Part shown: positions 1 through 8,617 of the stretch, one piece after another
How the letters are laid out: each line of letters starts with the position of its first letter
How positions within the stretch are numbered: the first letter of the stretch is position 1
Source: RYN-230 sp963829725
Lineage (GTDB): Bacteria; Actinomycetota; Actinomycetes; Streptosporangiales; Streptosporangiaceae
Reading direction: 5' to 3'
NCBI GenBank assembly: GCA_963829725.1
Contig: CAWHJW010000019.1
Span: forward strand, 124,001-188,000
DNA length: 64,000 bases
Notes under the pieces: model-generated
Seen by the model: the letters and a program-made list of their open reading frames with translations, nothing else
The model's database searches: none
What the model was told of the DNA's origin: nothing
Position numbers and translations under genes: made by a program

Positions 1-309
1 CTGCGGGCCGACCCGGAGCGGATGCTGGCCAACATCGCCAGCCACCGCGGCTACCTGCTGTCCGAGCCGGTGATGCGGGCGCTGGCCGGCCGGGTCGGCA
101 AGCACTCCGCGCACGACAGCGTGTACACCGCGGCCATGCGCGGCATCGACCTCGGCCAGGACTTCCGTACCGCACTGCGCGGGGATGCCCGGCTGGACGC
201 CATCACCGATGACGAACTCGACGAGCTGCTGCAGGTGCGGTCGGCGCTGGGCTCGTGCGCCGCGTTCGTGGACCGGGTCCGCGAGGCGTGCGCGGGAGCG
301 GGCCGGTGA
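1..309 (+). CDS. C-terminal part of a fumarase/aspartase-superfamily lyase (CMLE/adenylosuccinate-lyase-like)
   Basis: The reading frame is open from base 1, so the gene starts upstream of the window; the visible part codes for about 102 residues. It looks like the C-terminal helical domain of the adenylosuccinate lyase / 3-carboxymuconate cycloisomerase branch: a segment resembling 'M-aNl....Gl.lsEpvm.aLa...Gr..AH..V' is seen as MLANIASHRGYLLSEPVMRA, followed by the conserved KHSAHDSVYTA stretch. The catalytic signature loop is outside the window, so the substrate cannot be read. A second lyase of the same superfamily lies 1.2 kb downstream with a PLP enzyme between them, which suggests a shared amino-acid or dicarboxylate pathway. 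Confidence 0.7.
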   Translation: MRADPERMLANIASHRGYLLSEPVMRALAGRVGKHSAHDSVYTAAMRGIDLGQDFRTALRGDARLDAITDDELDELLQVRSALGSCAAFVDRVREACAGAGR

Positions 310-351
310 CGGCGGGGTGGCCGCGGTGACCGGCGGCCTGCCTGCGGCCAT

Positions 352-433
352 CCCGGGTACTGCCGGGCAGCCCGGGTACTGCCGGGAGCCCGGGTACGGC
401 CGGGAGCCCGGGTACGGCCGGCAGCCCGGGTAC
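352..433. repeat. Four and a half tandem 18-bp repeats, unit CCCGGGTACtGCCGGGAG
   Basis: Units begin at 352 (19 bp), 371, 389, 407 and 425 (partial). Each holds a palindromic CCCGGG core followed by TAC and a GCCGG block, so any pair of units can form strong alternative hairpins. The array fills the gap between the upstream lyase stop (309) and the GTG start at 465. It could be an attenuator-like leader or simple slippage DNA; nothing decides between these. Confidence 0.75.
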
Positions 434-464
434 TGAGGCCGGGGGGCTGGCCGGGCGGGCGCGG

Positions 465-1499
465 GTGGACCTGGTCGTCGCCCCGACCCCGCTGCACCTG
501 GCCCCGCGGCTGTCCGGCGAGCTGGGCGTTGAGGTGCTGTTTAAACGGGATGACCTGACCGGCGCCGGCCTGGGCGGTAACAAGCTGCGCGGGCTGGAGT
601 TCCTCATCGCCGACGCGCTCGCGCAGGGTTGCGACAGCCTGGTGACCGGGGCCGGCCCGCAGTCGAACTGGACGATGCTGGCCGCGCTGGCCTGCCTGCG
701 GCACGGGATCGAGCCGCACGTCGTCTGCTACGGCTGCGGCGACGGGTGCGAGGCCGGCCAGGCCGAGGGCAACATGCGGCTGCACCGCTGGCTGGGGGTG
801 GACGTGCGGTTCACCGGGGCGCCGGAACGGTCGTCGGTGGACGCGGGCATCGCGGCGGTCACCGCGGGGCTGCGCGCCGCGGGCCGGCGCCCGTACCCGG
901 TGCCGCGCGGCGGCGCGACGCCGCTGGGCACGCTCGGCTATGTCCGGGCCAGCGTGGAACTCGCCGCCCAGCTCGCCGGGCGCGGCGAGCCGCCGGCCGG
1001 GCTGTGGCTGGCCACCGGGTCCTGCGGGACCCAGGCCGGGCTGCTGGCCGGCGCGGCCCTGACCGGCGCGCCGTACCAGGTGGTGGGCGTGACCGTCAGC
1101 CGGCCCGCCGGGGAATGCCGGCACCGGGTCCGGGAGCTGGCCGCCGCGGCGGCCGCGCTGGCCGGGATCGGCGCGGGCCTCCCCGCGCCCGACGTGCGGG
1201 ACGGCTGGATCGGGCCCGGATACGGCACGCCGTCCGCGGCCGGGCAGGCCGCGGCGCGGCTGGTCGCGGTGACCGAGGGCGTGTTCCTGGACCCGGTGTT
1301 CGGGGCGAAGGCGATGGCCGCGCTGATCGACGGGTGCCGCGCGGGCCAGGTGCACGGCACCCAGGTGTTCCTGGTCAGCGGGGGTGCGCCCACGCTGTTC
1401 GCCGGGCCGGCGCTGGCCGGGCCGGCGCTGGATGAGCCGGCCCTGGATGAGCCGGCGGCGGATGGGCCGATGCAGGCCGGATCGGGGGGTGAGGCGTGA
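465..1499 (+). CDS. PLP-dependent D-cysteine desulfhydrase / ACC deaminase family enzyme
   Basis: The 344-residue protein belongs to the fold-type II PLP family that includes D-cysteine desulfhydrase and 1-aminocyclopropane-1-carboxylate deaminase. The Schiff-base lysine is Lys40 in GLGGNKLRGLEF, and GAGPQSNW near residues 62-69 is the family's substrate/phosphate region. These enzymes deaminate or desulfurate small amino acids to 2-oxoacids; the exact substrate is not readable. The GTG at 465 is the first start after the in-frame stop and the repeat array. The C-terminus carries a low-complexity extension with repeated AGPAL and DEPAL units (about residues 310-335), encoded by tandem 15-bp repeats. 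The stop overlaps the ATG of the next lyase by one base, so the two are probably co-translated. Confidence 0.85.
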   Translation: MDLVVAPTPLHLAPRLSGELGVEVLFKRDDLTGAGLGGNKLRGLEFLIADALAQGCDSLVTGAGPQSNWTMLAALACLRHGIEPHVVCYGCGDGCEAGQAEGNMRLHRWLGVDVRFTGAPERSSVDAGIAAVTAGLRAAGRRPYPVPRGGATPLGTLGYVRASVELAAQLAGRGEPPAGLWLATGSCGTQAGLLAGAALTGAPYQVVGVTVSRPAGECRHRVRELAAAAAALAGIGAGLPAPDVRDGWIGPGYGTPSAAGQAAARLVAVTEGVFLDPVFGAKAMAALIDGCRAGQVHGTQVFLVSGGAPTLFAGPALAGPALDEPALDEPAADGPMQAGSGGEA

Positions 1500-3016
1500 T
1501 GGCCGGGGTGCACCCGCCCGAGGGCTACCTGGGGGCCACGGCCCGGATCACCAGCGGGCCCGCCCCCGAGCTGGTCGAGGCGGGTTATGCGCTGGAGATC
1601 GCGGACGCGCCGCTGCTGCACCGCGGCCTGACCCTGGCCGATCTCGCGCACCTGGTCGAGCTGGTCGAGTGCGGGGCGCTCACCCGCGACGAGGCGGCCC
1701 CAGTGGGCGCGGTGCTGCTCACGCTGCTCGACTCCCCCGCCGCGGATTTCCCCTACGACCCGGTGTACGGCGACGCGTACAACAGCCGGGAGCGGGAACT
1801 GGAGCGGAAACTCGGGCCGGCGGCCGGGCGGCTGCACCTGGGCCGGACCCGCCGGGAGGCGGGCCGCATCGCGTTCCGGCTCGCCCTCCGGGACCGGCTG
1901 CTGGGCCTGCACGCCGACGTGGCCGCCTTCGCCCGGGCCGTCGCGGACCAGGCGGCCCGGCAGGCCGGCACGCTGTGGGCCGACCTGACGTACCTGCAGC
2001 CCGCCCAGCCGTCCACGTTCGGTCACTACCTGGGCGGCTTCGCCGAGCAGGCGATACGCCACCTGGACCGGATCGAGGCCGCGTACGCGCTCGCGGACGT
2101 CTCGCCCGGCGGGGCCGGCGGGGTGGGCGGCACCCGGCTGCCGCTGGACCGGGGCCGGCTGGCCCGGGGGCTGGGGTTCGGCGTCACCGGCGCACACACC
2201 CGCGACGCGATGTGGTCGGCCGACGGGAACGCTGACGCGGTGCTGGCGGCCGCGCAGGCCGCGGCGACGCTCAGCCAGCTCGCCTCGGACCTGGAGATCT
2301 TCGCCAGTCCCGCGTTCGGCTACGTGACCCTGGACGCCTCGCTGTGCCGGGCCAGCGTGCTCATGCCGCAGAAACGCAACCCGTACGCCCTCCCCGTGCT
2401 GCGCGGCGGCGCCGGCACCCTGGCCGGCCGCCTGGCTGGGCTGCTGGCGACCGGGCTCACCCCGTCGGCGCGCACCGACAACTGGCTGTACGCCTACGGC
2501 GAGGTGGCCGGGGCCCTCGATCTCGCAGGCCGGCTCGTGCGGCTGGGATCCGCCGTAGTGACCGGCCTCACCGTGCACGCCGACGTCCTGGCCGGGCAGG
2601 CGGTCAGCCATTTCACCGGGGCGGCCGACCTGGCCGAGGAACTGACCCAGCGCTTCCGGCTCGACTACCGGACGGCCTACCGGGTGGTCGGCCGGGCCGT
2701 GGCCGCCACCGTGGCCCGCGGCGGGCGCGAGCTGACCGTGGCCGCCGTGCGCTCCGCCGCGGCCGAGATCACCGGCGCGGAGATATCGGTCACCGCGGAC
2801 CTGCTCCGCGCGGTGACCGATCCCGCCACGGTCGTGCCGGCCCGCGATGCCCCCGGCGGCGCGAGCCCGGCCCGGGTCGCCGAGCATGCCCGCCGGGTAC
2901 GGCGCCGGGTGGCGGCGGCGCGGCGGTGGAACGCAGCCCGCCAGGCCAGCAACGCCCAGGCCGAAGCGGCCCTGACCGCCGCCGCCCAGGCCCTCAGCGG
3001 GCCAGCTGGCGGCTGA
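1499..3016 (+). CDS. Argininosuccinate-lyase-like enzyme
   Basis: The roughly 505-residue protein is a member of the fumarase/aspartase superfamily, closest in layout to argininosuccinate lyase. The diagnostic signature SVLMPQKRNP, containing the flexible catalytic loop, falls at about residues 283-292, and FGHYL and GAGGVGGTRLP match the ASL middle domain. ASL removes fumarate from an N-substituted aspartate, but no arg genes are nearby and the neighbour is a PLP deaminase, so a specialised C-N lyase is at least as likely as arginine synthesis. The ATG at 1499 (after a GTG at 1496) overlaps the previous stop. Its 3' end overlaps the convergent acyl-CoA dehydrogenase by 23 bases. Confidence 0.8.
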   Translation: MAGVHPPEGYLGATARITSGPAPELVEAGYALEIADAPLLHRGLTLADLAHLVELVECGALTRDEAAPVGAVLLTLLDSPAADFPYDPVYGDAYNSRERELERKLGPAAGRLHLGRTRREAGRIAFRLALRDRLLGLHADVAAFARAVADQAARQAGTLWADLTYLQPAQPSTFGHYLGGFAEQAIRHLDRIEAAYALADVSPGGAGGVGGTRLPLDRGRLARGLGFGVTGAHTRDAMWSADGNADAVLAAAQAAATLSQLASDLEIFASPAFGYVTLDASLCRASVLMPQKRNPYALPVLRGGAGTLAGRLAGLLATGLTPSARTDNWLYAYGEVAGALDLAGRLVRLGSAVVTGLTVHADVLAGQAVSHFTGAADLAEELTQRFRLDYRTAYRVVGRAVAATVARGGRELTVAAVRSAAAEITGAEISVTADLLRAVTDPATVVPARDAPGGASPARVAEHARRVRRRVAAARRWNAARQASNAQAEAALTAAAQALSGPAGG

Positions 3017-4132
3017 TGACCAGGCGCTGGATCTGGTTGGTCCCCTCGAAAATCTGCATGACCTTGGCTTCCCGCATGTAGCGCTCCACCGGGGAATCGC
3101 ACGAGTAGCCGTAGCCCCCGAGCACCTGGACGGCGTTGATGGTCACCTTCATCGCCGCGTCGGTGGCGATGAGCTTGGCCACACTGGCCTGACGGCTGTA
3201 GGGCCGCCCCGCGTCCCGGCGGCGGGCGGCGTCCAGGTAGGTCGCCCGGGCCGAGTCGACCGCCGCGGCCAACTCGGCCAGCAGGAAGCCGAGCCCCTGG
3301 TGGTCGATGATGGGCCGGCCGAACGTGGACCGCTCGCGCGCGTACTCGACGGCGCGCTCCAGCGCGGCCTGGGCCAGCCCGGTCGCGACGGCCGCGATGC
3401 CCAGCCGGCCGGAGTCGAGCGCGGAGAAGGCGATGGGCAGGCCCTGGCCCTCGGCGCCGATCAGAGCGTCCGCGCCGATCTCGGCGCCATCCCAGTTAGC
3501 GACGGCCGTGGGAATGGCGTGCAGCCCCATCTTCTCCTCGGTGCGGCCGAACGACAGCCCCTCGGCGGCGCCGGGGCGAGGAAGCACGAGACGCCCTTGG
3601 CGCCCTCGGCGGTCCGGGCGAACAGGGCGTAGAAGTCAGCCCGCCCGCCATGAGTGATCCACGCCTTGGTGCCGGTGATCCGGTAGCCGCCCGGGACGGG
3701 GTCGGCTCGGCAGGCCAGGGCGGCGGCGTCCGAGCCGGCCTGCGGTTCGGACAGGGAATAACCGCCGATGAGCTGGCCGGCCAGCATCCGCGGCAGCCAG
3801 GCTTCCTGCTGCTCCGGGCGGCCGAAGGCGGCCAGCGGGTGGCAGGACAGGCCGTGCACCGACACCGCCACCGCCACCGCGGCCCAGCGCGCGCCCAGTT
3901 CCTCGAGGACCTGCAGGTAGACCTCGTAGGGCTGGCCGCCGCCGCCGAAGCGCTCCGGATAGGGCAGGCCGAGCGGGCCCGCCTGGCCGAGCGTGCCGAA
4001 CAGCCCCTCGGGATAGGTCGCCGTGCGTTCGTGCCCATCGGCCCTGGGGGCCAGTTCCGTGTCGGCGATCTCCCGGGTGAGGGCGAGGAGATCCTCGGCG
4101 CCCTGGTCCGGCAGGAGGCGGTCTACGGGCAC
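2994..4132 (-). pseudogene. Acyl-CoA dehydrogenase with one internal frameshift
   Basis: Two overlapping frames together make one complete acyl-CoA dehydrogenase of about 380 residues. The first (4132 down to about 3575) carries the N-terminal helical domain and the SLSEPQAGSDAAAL and TGTKAWITHGG beta-domain motifs. The second (about 3587 down to 2994) carries RSTFGRPI and the C-terminal EGTNQIQRLVISRQL, which includes the usual family C-terminus. The frame changes near 3565-3585 inside a GC run, between FLAP and EGLSFGRTEEKMG. The FAD- and substrate-binding elements are all present, so this is either a recently broken gene or a base error in the assembly. The enzyme oxidises acyl-CoA to enoyl-CoA and passes electrons to ETF. 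Confidence 0.85.
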
Positions 4133-4206
4133 GGCGGCTCCTAACGGTGCTCGCCTTGATACTAAAGTGCCGTGCCTCGTCCCGCGCTGGCTCGCCCCGC
4201 GCTGGC

Positions 4207-4556
4207 TCAGGCTGCCTCGATGAGGATGACGGTCGCGGTCAGCGTCCGCTGCACCGGGATGGCCAGGCCGATCCCGGCCAGCGCAGCCCCGGAGACCTCG
4301 GCCTCGGGTACCCGCTCGTCGACGAGGCCGGGCGGCGCAGCAGCCGCCCGCCCGGGGTCACGTCGGTCACCCGGTACCGGCACGCCGGGTCCAGCCCCGG
4401 CACCCGCAGGGCAGCGGGCTGATCGCTGCGGGGCTCATCCAGCTGCACGTAGCTCATCAGGGCGGCGGACCGGTCGGCCGCGACGACGCCGTGCATCCAC
4501 GCGGTGTCGTCCGGGGTGTCGAGCCGGATCACCCGGCCGGAGTGCAGCAGGCCGCG
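4207..4556 (-). pseudogene. C-terminal remnant of a GH36-type alpha-galactosidase
   Basis: Reading leftwards, the first frame gives SGRVIRLDTPDD, WMHGVVAADRSAALMSYVQL and LRVPGLDPACRYRV, which match the C-terminal beta-sandwich of GH36 alpha-galactosidases. After a frame change near 4330 the sequence continues as VDERVPEAEVSGAALAGIGL and ends in ILIEAA at the stop (4207-4209). The catalytic barrel and everything upstream of about 4556 are missing. The 5' edge abuts the 5' edge of an oppositely oriented sugar-ABC ATPase remnant, as if two divergent sugar-use genes lost their N-terminal halves in one deletion. Confidence 0.7.
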
Positions 4557-4890
4557 GTGCTGCAGCAGTGCGACACCCCGCAGGTGCTCTACGACCGGCC
4601 GGACAACATGTTCGGCGCCGCCTTCATCGGCTCCCCCGCCATGAACCTGTACGAGGCCACCGTGGGCGAGGGCGGCGGATCGATCCGGCTGGGCTCGCCC
4701 GAGCACATGCCCGCGGCCGGCCACGAGCCCGGCCCCACGCTCGTCGGCGACGTCGACCTCGTCGAGGCACTCGGCTCCGAGCTCGTCGTGCACTTCACCA
4801 TCGACGCCCCCCGGGTCCAGGCCGAGGGGGCGGTGGACAAGGACACCGAGGCCGGCGGGGGCGTGGCGCGGGTCGACCCGAGGGGGCCGA
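4557..4890 (+). pseudogene. C-terminal remnant of a UgpC/MsmK-type sugar ABC transporter ATPase
   Basis: The frame gives VLQQCDTPQVLYDRPDNMF, then GAAFIGSPAMNLYEATV and a later LGSELVVHFTIDAP. This is the post-ATPase region and the regulatory OB-like domain of the MalK/UgpC family. The Walker A, signature and Walker B motifs are absent because the sequence begins abruptly near 4557. After about residue 100 of the remnant the similarity fades into low-complexity Pro/Gly sequence. UgpC-type ATPases energise disaccharide and oligosaccharide importers, which fits the adjoining alpha-galactosidase remnant. Confidence 0.75.
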
Positions 4891-4970
4891 GGCCCGGGAC
4901 GCCCGGGCCGGGCGTCCCGGCCACCCCGGCCGGGACGCCGCAGCCTCCCCGCCGCGGCTGCCCGCCGCGG

Positions 4971-5390
4971 CTAACCGGTGACGTCGTGGTTGTTGGCCAC
5001 CAGCTCGAGGGGCTCGCGGTCCGGGTCATCGATCCCGAAGCTGATGATCCGGTGCGGATGGATCCGGATGATCGCGCCGTCGGTCCTGGCCGCGGAATCG
5101 GCCGGGGCGGTGATCGCCTCCGCGTGCCCGCGGATTTCCAGGCACCGGACGCGCCACGGGTCAACCGAGGGGACGTCGTTGACCACGAACGCCACCCGGC
5201 TGTTGTCGGCCACGTTGCGGAACTTGCGGCTGGCCGCCATGTTGAACCCGCCGATGTCGATCGTGCCCGTGGCGTCGTTGTAGCCGAACCCGACCGGGTT
5301 GACCTGGAGCGTGCCGTCCGGCTGCGCCGTCGCCAGCCGGCCCAGCCGCTGGGTGCCCAGGTAGGCCAGTTCGGCATTGGTGAATGACAT
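4971..5390 (-). CDS. PPOX-class (pyridoxamine-phosphate-oxidase-fold) F420/FMN-dependent protein
   Basis: The 139-residue protein starts MSFTNAELAYLGTQRLGRLA and contains GTLQVNPVGF and a central RGHAE turn, typical of small split-barrel PPOX proteins that in actinobacteria often bind F420. It closely resembles the subgroup starting with 'F...E..YL..q.lGRLAT'. The ATG at 5388-5390 is preferred over upstream starts because GGAAGGACC lies just before it. The substrate is unknown; reduction of quinones or small aromatics is the usual guess for the fold. It is probably a single-gene unit, divergent from the Nudix gene. Confidence 0.85.
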   Translation of the reverse strand: MSFTNAELAYLGTQRLGRLATAQPDGTLQVNPVGFGYNDATGTIDIGGFNMAASRKFRNVADNSRVAFVVNDVPSVDPWRVRCLEIRGHAEAITAPADSAARTDGAIIRIHPHRIISFGIDDPDREPLELVANNHDVTG

Positions 5391-5539
5391 GATGGTCCTT
5401 CCGTGGTCCGTGGTCCGTGGCCGTGCGGCCCGGGGGCGCAGGCCGGCGGTGGCCGGGACGGCCCGGCCCACCCGTCTAGCCTGCAACTTCAACCACGCTT
5501 TAAGTCAAGGCCCAGGACAACGGAAGCAGGGCATCGCCG

Positions 5540-5935
5540 GTGCTGATCGACACGGTGGCGTGGGTCCGCGCCGAGGGCGGGCGGATCCTGTGCGCGCGCC
5601 CGCGCGGCCAGGACGTCTTCTTCATCCCCGGCGGCAAGCGGGAGGGCCAGGAGAGCGACCTGGAAACACTGCTGCGCGAGATCCGGGAAGAGCTGACGGT
5701 GCTCCTCGAACCGGGCACCGCGGCCCATGTTGGCACTTACCAGGCGGGCGGGCCGGGCCTCCCCGGCAGCACCGTCGTGCGGATGAGCTGTTACACCGCG
5801 GAGTACCGGGGCAGGCTAGCCCCCAGCAGCGAGATCGAGGAGCTGGCCTGGTTCGGCTACGCGGACCGGGACCGGATCCCCCGGTTCAACCAGCTGCTCT
5901 TCGATGACCTCAGGGCGGCCGGCCAGCTGACCTGA
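5540..5935 (+). CDS. Nudix hydrolase
   Basis: The 131-residue protein has a Nudix box running from GGKREGQE to REIREELTV (about residues 30-55). The metal-binding REIREE core is intact, but the usual Gly after it is replaced by Thr. Nudix enzymes cleave nucleoside diphosphates linked to another group, often for housecleaning of oxidised nucleotides or ADP-ribose derivatives. Substrate cannot be assigned. The start is a GTG at 5540; there is no strong Shine-Dalgarno sequence. It is followed after 44 bases by the TTC38-like gene on the same strand. Confidence 0.88.
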   Translation: MLIDTVAWVRAEGGRILCARPRGQDVFFIPGGKREGQESDLETLLREIREELTVLLEPGTAAHVGTYQAGGPGLPGSTVVRMSCYTAEYRGRLAPSSEIEELAWFGYADRDRIPRFNQLLFDDLRAAGQLT

Positions 5936-5979
5936 GCGCCAGCCGGGCCAGCAGGGTGGCGGGGCGCGAGGAGGACCGG

Positions 5980-7308
5980 GTGAGCACGACGTTCACGGAC
6001 CGCTGGGGCGTGCCAGCGCAGGCGGGCAACGAGAAGGCGGTGGCCCTGCTGGACGACGCCATCGAGCAGCTGGCCGCGCTGGCGGGCGACCCGGTCGCCG
6101 GGGCCGAGGCGGCCGTCGCCGCCGACGACGGCCTGATCCTGGGGCACATCTACCGGGCTTACCTGGCGCTGTACGGGACCACGCCGGCAGGCCTGAGCGC
6201 CGCCGCGGGGATCCTGGACGGGCTCGGCGGGCCGGTATGCCAGCGGGAGGCCCATCACCTGCGCGCGGCCCGGGCCTGGGCCGCGGGCCAGTGGGGCCAG
6301 GCGACCCGCGCGCTGGAAAACGCCCTGCTGCTGCACCCGCGCGACATGCTGGCCCTCAAGGTCGCCCAGGATCTGTACTTCTTCCTGGGCAACCGGCTGG
6401 ACCTGCGGGATGTCGCCGCGAGAGTCCTCCCGTCCTGGCCCGCCGGGCAGCCGGGGTGGGGGTACGTGCAGGGCATATACGCCTTCGGCCTGGAGGAGAA
6501 CGCGGACTACGGTCAGGCTGAGGCACGCGCGCGGGCGGCGCTGGGCGCCAACCCGCGCGACGTGTGGGCCGTGCACGCCCTGGCCCACGTCTTCGAGATG
6601 CAAGGCAGCCAGCGCGAAGGCGTGGCGTTCCTGTCCGGGACGGCGGACGACTGGTCAGCCAGCTTCTTCGCCATCCACAACTGGTGGCATCACGCCGTCT
6701 ACTACCTGGAACTAGGCGAGATGGACCGCGCCCTGGCACTGTACGACAGCCCGATCCGGGCCGGCCGGTCCACCGAGTGGCTCGATATCGTCGACGCCGC
6801 CGCCCTGCTGTGGCGGCTGTCGCTGTCCGGGACCGATATCACCGGGCGCGCGCAACTGCTCGCCACGGACATCAGCCCGCTGGTTGGCGAGCCCGTCTAC
6901 CTTTTCAACGACTGGCACGCGGTCATGGCCTTCAGCCTGGCCGGGGACCACCGGCGTGCTGAGGACCTGATCGCCGCGAACCGGCAGCTTCCGCCGGGCA
7001 CGAACCGGGCGGCGGCCGAGCGCGCTGGGCTGGCGCTGCTGGAAGGCTTCAGCGCGTTCGCCCAGGGCGACCCCGGGCGCGCCATCGACCTGATGATCGA
7101 CATCCGCCCCCGGGCGGACGCGGTAGGCGGGAGCCACGCCCAGCGCGACATCATCGACCTGACTCTCATCGCGGCCGCGGCCCGGGCCGGGGAGGCCAGC
7201 CTGGCCCGCGCCCTGGTCACCGAGCGCGCCCAGCGCAAGCCGTCCGCCGAGGCCGCCGCCCGGCAGTTGCTGGACGCGAACGTGCCACCCGGGCGAGCGG
7301 CCTCCTAG
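5980..7308 (+). CDS. TTC38-like tetratricopeptide-repeat protein
   Basis: The protein of about 442 residues is alpha-helical with degenerate TPR units and resembles the TTC38 family found in many actinobacteria. Recognisable blocks include HPRDMLALKVAQDLYFFLG, VWAVHALAHVFEMQG and FFAIHNWWHHAVYYLELGE; the last, with its HNWWH cluster, is characteristic of the family. The function of bacterial members is unknown. I chose the GTG at 5980 because GAGGAGG ends seven bases upstream, rather than the GTG at 5956. No signal peptide or membrane segment is visible, so it is presumably cytosolic. Confidence 0.8.
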   Translation: MSTTFTDRWGVPAQAGNEKAVALLDDAIEQLAALAGDPVAGAEAAVAADDGLILGHIYRAYLALYGTTPAGLSAAAGILDGLGGPVCQREAHHLRAARAWAAGQWGQATRALENALLLHPRDMLALKVAQDLYFFLGNRLDLRDVAARVLPSWPAGQPGWGYVQGIYAFGLEENADYGQAEARARAALGANPRDVWAVHALAHVFEMQGSQREGVAFLSGTADDWSASFFAIHNWWHHAVYYLELGEMDRALALYDSPIRAGRSTEWLDIVDAAALLWRLSLSGTDITGRAQLLATDISPLVGEPVYLFNDWHAVMAFSLAGDHRRAEDLIAANRQLPPGTNRAAAERAGLALLEGFSAFAQGDPGRAIDLMIDIRPRADAVGGSHAQRDIIDLTLIAAAARAGEASLARALVTERAQRKPSAEAAARQLLDANVPPGRAAS

Positions 7309-7321
7309 GACGTCTCCGGGC

Positions 7322-7735
7322 TCAGCTCAGCCGGCGGGCGGGGACCACCGGCGCCCGGGCCGTCCCCGTCGTGGTGGCGAGGAACGAGCTGAGCATGGCC
7401 GCCACCGTATGGGTGATCGTGTCCGCCAGCCCTTCCCGCGACACCAGGTGCACGCCGATCCAGCCAGCCGACGGCAGGCCGTGCAGCTCACGCAGGCCCT
7501 CGGGGATCTCGCTGGCGATGGGGAGCAGGGCGAGCCCCAGGCTGGCGCGGGCCGCGGACAGCACGCCGTCCAGGCTGGCTGACTGCGCAACCACGGACGC
7601 CACCGTCCCCGACGCGCCGAGCAGGTCGAACGCGCGTGCCCGGATCGGGCACGGTTCCTCGAAGGCCACCAGCGGAATGGCCGTGCCGCCGCCGCGGATG
7701 TCGAGGTCGTACTCCGCGACCCAGCGCAGCCGCAT
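7322..7735 (-). pseudogene. Effector-domain fragment of a LysR-family regulator
   Basis: The 137-codon frame reads like the C-terminal half of a LysR substrate-binding domain: PCPIRARAFDLL, then VVAQSASLDGVLSAARASLGLALLP, then a helix ending SSFLA. The N-terminal helix-turn-helix and the first half of the effector domain are missing, and no matching sequence lies upstream toward 7800. It therefore cannot bind DNA in the usual way and is most likely a decayed regulator. Confidence 0.65.
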
Positions 7736-7859
7736 GCCGCCGACCCTCGTTCCCGGTGCATCCGGCGTTACATTCCCGATGACTTGCCATCGTCAGTGGC
7801 GATGACCGCTGCTGCGCTGCCCCCGCTCCCGCGCGGGCTTGCGCACGGTGCCTGAAGCC

Positions 7860-7902
7860 AGGCGTGCCCCGGCGCCGGATCACCGGCTACCGGGGCACGC
7901 CT
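7860..7902 (-). terminator. 13-bp perfect inverted repeat, probable terminator of the peroxiredoxin gene
   Basis: AGGCGTGCCCCGG (7860-7872) is exactly complementary to CCGGGGCACGCCT (7890-7902) with a 17-base loop. It lies about 55 bases past the peroxiredoxin stop on the minus strand. There is no clear T-run, as is common for GC-rich actinobacterial terminators. Confidence 0.55.
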
Positions 7903-7957
7903 GCTCCGGGCGGGTCGAGGCCCGCCCGTAGCTGAGCTGGCCGAACGGTGTCGCTGC

Positions 7958-8617
7958 TCAGCGCGGCTGGGGCACGATGCGGATGTAGGGCCTGGGCGCC
8001 CGCCATCCTTCTGGGTAGATCGTCTTCGCCTCGTCATCGGAGACGGAACCCGCGATGATCACGTCGTCGCCCTGCTGCCAGTTGACCGGCGTGGCCACCC
8101 GGTGCTTGGCCGTCAGCTGGAGCGAGTCGATCACCCGCAGGACCTCGTCGAAGTTGCGGCCGGTCGTCATCGGGTAGACGAGGATCAGCTTCACCTTCTT
8201 GTCCGGGCCGATGACGAAGACGTTGCGGACCGTCTGGTTGTCGGCCGGTGTCCGCGTGGACGGGTCACCCGAGGTGCTGGCGGGCAGCATCCCGTACAGC
8301 TTCGAGACGTTGAAGTCGCCATCGCCGATGATCGGGTAGTTCGGCGCGCTTCCCTGCGTCTCCTCGATGTCGCTCGCCCACTGCTCGTGCTTCTCAGCGG
8401 GGTCAACCGACAGCCCGATGATCTTCACGTTCCGCTTGTCGAACTCGGGCTTGATCTTGGCCATGTAGCCGAGCTCGGTGGTGCAGACGGGAGTGAAGTC
8501 CTTCGGGTGGGAGAACAGGACGGCCCACGAGTCACCGATCCACTCGTGGAAGTTGATCGGCCCCTCCGTGGTGTTGGCGGTGAAGTCCGGGGCCGTCTCC
8601 CCAAGCGCGAAAGTCAT
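7958..8617 (-). CDS. 1-Cys peroxiredoxin (Prx6 family)
   Basis: The 219-residue protein carries the peroxidatic motif HPKDFTPVCTTEL with Cys45, and the long C-terminal domain typical of Prx6-type enzymes (GRNFDEVLRVIDSLQLT, TPVNWQQGDDVII, YPEGW). These peroxidases reduce hydroperoxides in the cytosol and are recycled by low-molecular-weight thiols. Length and motifs are complete. The ATG at 8617 is preceded by TTGGAGGGGAAAG, a good ribosome-binding site. It appears monocistronic, with a hairpin downstream at 7860-7902. Confidence 0.93.
   Translation of the reverse strand: MTFALGETAPDFTANTTEGPINFHEWIGDSWAVLFSHPKDFTPVCTTELGYMAKIKPEFDKRNVKIIGLSVDPAEKHEQWASDIEETQGSAPNYPIIGDGDFNVSKLYGMLPASTSGDPSTRTPADNQTVRNVFVIGPDKKVKLILVYPMTTGRNFDEVLRVIDSLQLTAKHRVATPVNWQQGDDVIIAGSVSDDEAKTIYPEGWRAPRPYIRIVPQPR

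Noticed and set aside
352..433. Regular repeats as a possible CRISPR array
   Set aside because: Units are contiguous 18-bp copies without spacers, and no cas genes are in the window.
938..2887. A 649-codon minus-strand open frame
   Set aside because: It is antisense to the PLP-enzyme and ASL-like genes, rich in Gly/Arg/Pro and without motifs; the plus-strand proteins carry clear family signatures.
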